Below, in pieces: positions 57,913 to 64,000 of a stretch of DNA of 64,000 nt. Where the stretch lies: positions 18,830,089 through 18,894,088 of the forward strand of contig JAJEKV010000005.1 of NCBI GenBank assembly GCA_021234155.1. The letters are read 5' to 3'. Source of the stretch: Isoetes taiwanensis (Eukaryota; Streptophyta; Lycopodiopsida; Isoetales; Isoetaceae). Both the position numbers and the translations under genes were made by a program. The notes beneath the pieces were generated by a model. The model was not told the origin of the DNA, searched no databases, and saw only the letters and a program-made list of their open reading frames with translations. The number at the start of each line of letters is the position of its first letter. Positions within the stretch are counted from its first letter, which is position 1.

Positions 57913-59542
57913 TCACATATCTGACAATTTTGGGTTGCCACTAATTACTTTGTAGCACCTTAGTTCATCCAATGCATCATTCAAGGATTTTCCACTGTTT
58001 TTTCCATGCTGTATCTGTGTCAGGGGAGAAGAGCACCTCAAAGCCCTGATAAGGGCACCTAGTGCTGCATCTTGACACCTGTTACATGAAACATGAGAAT
58101 ATATAATCACAAGAAACGCAAGAGAACTATAGTCCAGAACGTTTAAATATCTCACCGATCATCATTTCCAATTACGTCGTCTTCAGCAAATGGGAAAGTA
58201 ACTTCCTCATCCTTCAGGTTCAAATAACAAGCTTTTGTAGTACTCTTGCGTAGTTCTGCCTTGCAGGCATAGGGAATATGCATATCCGTTTGCAACTGGA
58301 CACGAGAACAAAAATCAGTTTGGTATCAAAAGTTTATAGTTGGTCACGACTTGTTCAAAGGTCTTTGTGGCACCTTCCAATTCTCTTCCAATATTTAAAC
58401 AATACAGTAATGCATCTGGCCAAATGTCAACACTGCATACACAATCGTACAATTACAAATTTACCATACGGCTTCGAAAGCATGTACAATGGACTGATTT
58501 CTAGTGGTTGCAACTCAAAAAAACATTCCAACTCATATGCCATACATTGTCATTTGGAGAAAAAGCAGGGCCCTTCTATACTTGCCTTGAACTGCAAACC
58601 CTGTGGATGCTTCAACAGTTGGGGGTCTTTCTTCCTCTTCATGGCAGATGAACGGTCAGACTCAAGTGGAAAAGTTACAGCCCTCTGTATGAGATTCTTA
58701 TCTTGGAATATATGTACAGGTGTACCGTCTGCAGCAAACCTACTTCTGAGTTCCCTTGAGGAAGGAAGCCTCATATAGTCAGAAATAACATATGGAAGTA
58801 TCAGTAAATTTGACTCTACCATGCTAGCATTCACTAATTTTCGATAAGATACTGAAATGTACATCTTTCCCCATCTGCTCTCAACGGGAGCAAAGGCCCG
58901 TGAAAGCATAGTTTCATCATGACGAATTGAAGGGCAGGCTTTTGGCACCCCCATAGCAAGGCTGAAATTACAAAGTTCTGCAGATGATTTCACAAGTAGG
59001 AATAGTTGGTAAGCAGGTAGAAGGCGCAATATATTATACAGAGACCTAAACATAATGGCTATGCGCTCTTGTTTATAACTTGAGCTTGCCATGACTTGTG
59101 TTTTGTTTTTTAGGAGTTGTGTTTGACCTTCCCACTCACTAGGAACTTTCTTCCATGGCTTGCACTGCAGCACCCATCTCTCTACTAAGGTATGAGTCAC
59201 TTCTCCCATGGCAAGCTTTTCACCAGCTGCGCCGATGATTTTACCAAGAAAAGGTTCTTGCATTGAAGGTTGGCCTCTCTTAAGCTGCTGCAAACCAGGT
59301 TGCAAGAGAAGAACATCCAAGACCATTGGATCCAAGATGTTTTTCTTCCATTGCTGAGCAATCTCCAAAACTGAAGTCCATGCTGGCACTGCTAATTTAA
59401 ATTGCTCATTCATCAACGTCTTTGAGAATGACTGCAAACCACCTGGAGTTTCGTAACGAGAATAAACAGGAGGTATTCTAGCATCACAAATTATAAGTAA
59501 GCTTTTATATATAAGTTCTGACATTAATTCTGATCCATCCAT
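57913..59542 (-). CDS. ATG13: Autophagy-related protein 13-type (HORMA domain)
   Basis: Three coding exons: 59542-58586, 58295-58156, 58078-57913; 420 codons plus stop, in phase. It shows the order of the plant ATG13 HORMA domain: IYKSLLIICDARIPP, WKKNILDPMVLDVLLLQP, HTLVERWVLQ, RIAIMFRSLYNILRLLPAYQ, AFAPVESRWGKMYISVSYRK, LILPYVISDYMRLPSS. ATG13 is the regulatory subunit of the ATG1 kinase complex that starts autophagosome formation at the phagophore assembly site. The remaining part is short: TFPFAEDDVIGNDDRCQDAA and a hydrophobic end. Typical plant ATG13 has several hundred further disordered residues, so this is a short form, or more exons are missed. Intron 1 has a GC donor (AAG|GCAAGT). 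Convergent with BUBR1. Confidence 0.75.
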
Positions 59543-60419
59543 CAGTATTTCTTTACTGTGCCCACCAAAGTAGAGTTCCTTTGGTGGATATTGACTTGCT
59601 GATGTTTATGTGCAACCCTTTCTGATTAACTTTTCTTCCCTCCAATCAGTTCCGAAAAGCTGTAGGAAACTGTTTCTGCCAGTAAAGATCATAAATCCGA
59701 ACCCTAATTGCAGAATCCATCTCATCTTCACAAGACAGGTTTCAAAGAGTTGGGAAACGAGTAAGACGACAAATTAGGGCATCCATGTAGCCAGAGAAGA
59801 CCATGTACCTGTGCTCAGGAGGGCAATAACACGCTATCTTTCTGCAATTCAACTTCTGCCTATTCTGGAAAAACAATGAAATTAAACCAGATTAAGATTT
59901 GAATGAAGTGAGGTTAGGCCATGAAACCTTAAATAAAAGATAAGAAGGACGCATAAAGCTGCCGGAATCTACCTGAATTTGGCAATCATCGGTATATAGG
60001 CAGTTGAACGGCGAAGGAATTAGATATGGTAATCCACAATTCTGAAGCCTGTCCCACATAGGTCCTCATCTTGCGCAGAAGATTTGGTCTATTATTCAAA
60101 ATAAGACACGTTGCTTTAGAAGCTTAGATATATCAATAGAACCAACCAGTGTTGGGTTAGAAGATATATCCAACCAGTGTTGGGTTGCCCCTTTAACGTA
60201 AAAACCGCCTACTCTATTTTCAGCCTTATCTGCCAATTGAATCTTGACACGTCACCAATGTAGACTGCCCTATTTTACCATGCCTTCCCCTTTTTTTTCC
60301 CTGTGATTCTGATCCGTCTCCTTTTTTACTCTTCTTTCGTGTTGCGATTATGTCAAGAGTAGATCAAGGTCGTTGGATTGTCGCCTAAAAATAGAGTAGG
60401 CAATTTTTAAGTATACAAG
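59543..60419. other. ATG13 upstream region
   Basis: Likely 5'-UTR and promoter of ATG13. A 17-bp direct repeat (CCAACCAGTGTTGGGTT) occurs at about 60142 and 60171. No coding exon seen. Confidence 0.5.
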
Positions 60420-60517
60420 AATGTCCCTTTAGGGGACATTCCGGCGTGGAAGCCACACCGACGTGCATCAGCGCGGAGGCATGGCTGACACGCTGGAATG
60501 TCCCCTAAAGGGACATT
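60420..60517. repeat. 98-bp fold-back element with perfect 23-bp arms
   Basis: The arm AATGTCCCTTTAGGGGACAT plus TCC at 60420-60442 is exactly complementary to 60495-60517. Each arm contains its own short palindrome (GTCCCTTTAGGGGAC-like). Centre about 52 bp. Confidence 0.8.
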
Positions 60518-60589
60518 GTTGCAACCTAAAGTTTAAGGTTAGGGTTTATTCTGGCAACTCCGGCTATGGCAATGGCGCCCTGCTCCGAC

Positions 60590-61035
60590 TTTGGCTCTGG
60601 CGATGGCACCGACGATGGCACCCTGTTCCTGCTCCGGCCATGGCGATTTGTGCAGCGGCTCTGTTGTTCCCTCTATTCTTAGTTTCTGTTTTTTCTTTCT
60701 AACTCTGTTCTTTCTGTGCAGCGACTCCGGCGATGGCGTAACAAAGCCATTTTTTTCTGTTTTTTCTTTCTAACGAGTCTGTTCTTTCTGTGCAGCAACT
60801 CCGGCGATGGCTAAGCTTTTCTTTTCTTTTCTTTTCGAAGCTTTTGAAGCTTTTATTCTTTCAAAGCTTTTCTTTTCTGAAGCTTTCGAAGCTTTTGAAG
60901 ATTGCTTTCCTTTTGTGCAGCGACTCCGGCAATAGCTAAGCTTTTCTTTTCTTTTCTTTTCGAAGCTTTTTTGAAGCTCTTTCAAAGCTTTTATTTTCTG
61001 AAGCTTTCGAAGCTTTTGAAGATTGCTTTTCTTCT
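60590..61035 (+). repeat. Degenerate tandem repeats
   Basis: A unit containing TGTGCAGCGACTCCGGCGAT occurs near 60714, 60793 and 60914. Between copies are runs of CTTTTCTTTT and GAAGCTTTTGAAGC. No gene. Confidence 0.75.
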
Positions 61036-62124
61036 GAAGTTTTCTTTGAACGAATATGTAGGTGCTCTGAAGCGTTTTGTTAAGCAATCTGTTGTTGGTG
61101 CTTTGGACGGGGTTCAATTCCCTAGGCAGTAAATGTTCAATTTTGTAAAACTAAAACAAGAAGCAGAATGCGAGTCAAAATGCAGGTAAAAATCTTACAA
61201 TGCAGGTAAGAATCTGGGAATGCAAGTAAACTTCAGAATACAGTCAGAATACAGGTAAGATATAACGATTAAAAACTTAGAATGCAAGTTAAGTGGACAT
61301 TCCGGGAAAGAAAAGAATGACACGTGGCGGCAGCTCATCGGCGGATTGGCCAGAATGAACCCTAACCAAACTTTCAACTGCGACCTCCGCCTAACAGCGT
61401 CGGCCGAGTTTTAGCCCCAAAATTTGCCCCAGCATTCTCTTATACGGCAAACCGTCGCTAAAATTGGCCTAAACTTGATATGGCCAGTGATTTTTCGATC
61501 ACCTTGTTGTAGGACGAGCCTCGCGGCTGATATACCGTCTCACTGGCAGCCTTATTTGTTCTCTATAACCACAACCACAGTTCTGTTTCTGCTTCTCATT
61601 ATGTTGTATCATGGGGGTTACACCTCCAACCCTATTCAGTTGGAAAGGAATCAAGCAATTCCACATCTTATTGATCCATCTGAGTGTTTGTTTCAGCAGA
61701 TCTGGCACGAAAATTTCATGGAAGTCTACTAAGTGCCCTGAATGTATGAACCCTCTGAAAGTTTACGTGTATGGTCAGGGAAATTCAACTTAGACTTGCT
61801 TCTAAGGAATAACCTAAGGCAAAAACTGCAGAAGAAAAGCCTGCCAAGAAAAGCCTGCCTAACTTAATAGCTATGGTTATTTTCAGAAGGTGGAATCAAC
61901 TAAATGCAGGTTACTGCGTACTCATGCCCCCACATGTAAATTTCTTCAGGGTAGCTAAACAAATACTTGGAGAGATTTTTAGAGAAAAGCTTAGTGGAAA
62001 TTTATATATGATGTTGAAGTGTTTCATTCCTAGAAAAGGAACGGAAGGCAGATGAGGCTAATTGTGCCATTGTAGGGCATTTTCTAGGGTCCAGGAGCGC
62101 TCATATTAGGCGCCATATTGTCTT
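61036..62124. other. No gene recognised
   Basis: Short open stretches such as 61611-61793 (containing CPECMNPLKV) do not extend to a family I know. Confidence 0.45.
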
Positions 62125-62373
62125 GTGCAATTTTCCATTTCCTTCAATTGCTTTTGCATGGGTATTCAGCATCCAGTCCAGACTTTATGGGAGAGGACAC
62201 TGCAGCTAAAAAAGGATCATGACGATGTAGGAGTTATTGCAGTTATAGGTCTGGCTGTTGATGGTGACATTCATTTTCCTTACTATGTTGGGCAAAAGGT
62301 TTTAAATGATAATCCATGTGATGCAGTCAATAATCCCACTGGTTGTATCAATCTTGGCTTAGCTGATAACAAG
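62125..62373 (+). pseudogene. Orphan first exon of an ACC-synthase-like aminotransferase
   Basis: It reads from MGIQHPVQTLWERTL to HFPYYVGQKVLNDNPCDAVN and NPTGCINLGLADNK. It ends at AAG|GTATTA, which is a proper splice donor. The sequence PYD/PCD-x-x-NPxGxIxLGLAxN is the N-terminal hallmark of the ACC synthase/ACS-like PLP aminotransferases, and their first intron lies near this point. No second exon with the substrate-binding or PLP-lysine regions follows in the 300 bp before the next gene, which is on the other strand. I infer a truncated gene copy. Confidence 0.6.
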
Positions 62374-62678
62374 GTATTACGATAAAATTTATTGTTCTCT
62401 AGTCTGTATATATCTTTTGTTAGGCTGCATTATAGAAGGCTAATGTGATTGCGAGGAGCATGTGAGCTTGAAGGGCTAGAAAGTGGAGATTTGGATATAT
62501 TTATCAAATGAAATAAGCATTATTTAATTAAAGTGGGTCAAATCTTGAAATTTGGGACTCAGACTGAAAATGGGACTCGTGCTATAAAAAAAAAATGTTG
62601 AATTGAATGCTTGAATAGAATTACACATCACACACAAAGAACTGGGTAACTTGTTTTCCTCATAAACTTTACAAACCA
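62374..62678. other. Intergenic
   Basis: AT-rich, no coding signal. Contains the presumed 3' flank of the DUF7869 gene. Confidence 0.5.
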
Positions 62679-64000
62679 CTAGTTGAGAAAGTCATCAAGC
62701 TTCTCAATATTATCTACCCTCATACAATGATATAGCATGGAGGTCATGGCTTTGTCCATCTCCCTTTTTGGGATCTTGTATGTCTTGTCTTTTGAAATCT
62801 GACAAGTTGGATATGACCATACCACACACTCCACCAATTCCCTCCTTTGAGGATCAGCATGATTTGCCCTCCACTTCTTCTCCCAACAGTCGGTGTATTG
62901 CTCCTTCAAGTTGTCCTTCTTGTGTCTTCCAATGGGCTCCCAATATTGAACTTGGAATCCAGGACGCAACTCCTCTCCATCATCCATGGTGGTGGTTACA
63001 TCAGAGAGTGCCACCCCTAACCATATTGGACAATCCTCATCGTCGGGCCTCACCAGCACAAAGTAACCTTCCTTGATGTCCTCAAAGGGATCCCACTCAG
63101 GAAGATCAAACCACTTCGGCTTTGAGGCCTTACTTCCCACAAACCACTTGGAACCATTGTTATGACCATCGTTGTGAACTTTCTTAGATGTGCTTGCTCC
63201 TTTGGAACCCTGCCATCTGGACTCAGGTAAGAACCCGTCTCTCAGCTCCCTCCCACATGGTTGTTCAATTTCTAAACATGTCACAACTTTCTCCCAGTAA
63301 TTGATTAGGGAGTCCATGTGATTTTTCTTAAGAGTGGAGGTGTGCTTTTCATTTCGAACATCATCCCAGTGCGTTGTATAATCCTTGATGCCCTTCACTA
63401 GTTGGCTAGAGTCTTTAACAGTCTTGAAGGGAGGTAGTGGTTTTGACTGTCCTTTAGGAATAAGAACTTCACATGTAGCACCCCGTTGCCACAACTCGAT
63501 TCCTTGTACAGGCATCCACAACCTGTCACCTGGTCTCCACTTATATTGCATGATTGGTATTCCATCCCTAACCCAAAACTTGAACTGAAGTGGCTTTGTG
63601 TGTCCTGTCAACTGATCCTTACCATCTAACAAGTATCCCTCGACAAATGATTTCCAATCTGCAACCTCATCCATCAAGAAAGCCATTGGGTTAGGGTCAA
63701 TGCAGCTCTCAAACAAATCCATTAGTTCAGGGAGACTAGTCACGTTTTCTCTCCTGAGCTTGCCAGAGAAGTTTCCGAAGAATGCATCTATATCATCATG
63801 GGTATGGCCAACCATCATGAACCCCACTTTTACAACTTTGAATACTCCCACCGCTATCAAGTATGACATTGCCCCAAACATCCATCTATTCTTGTTTTCT
63901 TTCCAGCAGTTGTCCAATTGAACACATAGCTCCTCAGGCAGTTGTTTCTCAAGTAAGGGGAAATCATCCCAAGTCCTCCTTGATTCACCATTAACCTTGG
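62679..64000 (-). CDS. DUF7869-domain protein, partial (N-terminus beyond window)
   Basis: Open from the right edge (63998) to the stop at 62679, about 440 codons without interruption. The DUF7869 core shows QLDNCWKENKNRWMFGAMSY followed by a hydrophobic stretch and VGHTHDDIDAFFGNFS. The regular D, N and H/D residues make a transposase-derived (RNase H-like) fold plausible. The C-terminal part has a BAH-like segment (KEGYFVLVRPDDEDCPIWLG, FQVQYWEPIG). Such proteins form large families in mosses, ferns, lycophytes and algae and are probably derived from DNA transposons. Whether this copy is mobile or domesticated cannot be judged without its ends. The upstream Met at 63917 is internal to the open frame and is not the start. 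Confidence 0.65.
   Translation of the reverse strand, partial: KVNGESRRTWDDFPLLEKQLPEELCVQLDNCWKENKNRWMFGAMSYLIAVGVFKVVKVGFMMVGHTHDDIDAFFGNFSGKLRRENVTSLPELMDLFESCIDPNPMAFLMDEVADWKSFVEGYLLDGKDQLTGHTKPLQFKFWVRDGIPIMQYKWRPGDRLWMPVQGIELWQRGATCEVLIPKGQSKPLPPFKTVKDSSQLVKGIKDYTTHWDDVRNEKHTSTLKKNHMDSLINYWEKVVTCLEIEQPCGRELRDGFLPESRWQGSKGASTSKKVHNDGHNNGSKWFVGSKASKPKWFDLPEWDPFEDIKEGYFVLVRPDDEDCPIWLGVALSDVTTTMDDGEELRPGFQVQYWEPIGRHKKDNLKEQYTDCWEKKWRANHADPQRRELVECVVWSYPTCQISKDKTYKIPKREMDKAMTSMLYHCMRVDNIEKLDDFLN

Noticed and set aside
58278-58778. 166-codon plus-strand ORF
   Set aside because: It overlaps the end of ATG13 exon 1 and intron 1 on the opposite strand and has no family signature.
57913-59542. 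Functional link between ATG13 (HORMA fold) and BUBR1 (partner of the HORMA protein MAD2)
   Set aside because: The adjacency is suggestive, but the two act in different pathways, and convergent neighbours in plants are usually unrelated.

Overview
The window is nuclear DNA of a land plant. Support comes from three conserved multi-exon genes (a CLD1-type plastid alpha/beta-hydrolase, a kinase-less BUBR1/MAD3 checkpoint protein and an ATG13-type autophagy protein), fragments of plant gene families (AN1 zinc finger, bHLH, ACC-synthase-like), and plant-type LINE, PIF/Harbinger, Helitron and MULE-like transposons. Most introns in the recognised genes are very short (about 65-95 bp), with one of about 290 bp in the ATG13 gene and two of about 0.6-0.7 kb in the hydrolase gene. 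A DUF7869 protein is also present. Together these fit a seed-free plant (lycophyte, bryophyte or fern) better than an angiosperm, but the species cannot be named from sequence alone.

Layout. 1-3.3 kb: gene debris (a frameshifted AN1 zinc-finger end, a broken bHLH exon) and a 409-bp insertion flanked by 21-bp direct repeats. 3.3-10.1 kb: one 6.8-kb MULE-like element bounded by a 9-bp target-site duplication. It has palindromic subterminal repeats, a (TTAGGG)n array, degenerate plus-strand ORFs and a two-exon minus-strand gene of unknown function. 10.4-11.1 kb: a dead Helitron helicase.

11.5-43.4 kb: a mosaic of transposon modules in which nearly every module boundary is a (GA)n tract (14 tracts). 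The modules are minus-strand L1-like LINEs, three PIF/Harbinger elements (one internally deleted, two copies of a tandemly duplicated block) and short LINE 5'-UTR pieces. One near full-length LINE is split by a 4.2-kb TIR element with a TTA target duplication. All seven recognisable LINE 3' ends carry the same stem-loop architecture followed by a short pentamer tail or directly by the GA/CT tract. The LINE ORFs and transposases are broken. The Harbinger elements keep a Myb-like ORF (intact in one copy) and an unexplained serine-rich ORF (intact in both).

43.4-64 kb: gene territory. A kinase-like gene fragment, the CLD1-type gene (minus, six exons), several MITE-like inverted repeats, a doubtful small gene, then BUBR1 (plus) convergent with ATG13 (minus), an orphan first exon of an ACC-synthase-like gene, and a DUF7869 protein running off the right edge. 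The housekeeping genes act in separate pathways (chlorophyll turnover, mitotic checkpoint, autophagy), and nothing suggests a functional cluster.

The main candidate for something undescribed is the GA-tract mosaic. It could reflect microsatellite-directed integration, repeated exchange between GA tracts, or false assembly joins at GA tracts. Only the raw reads can separate these.
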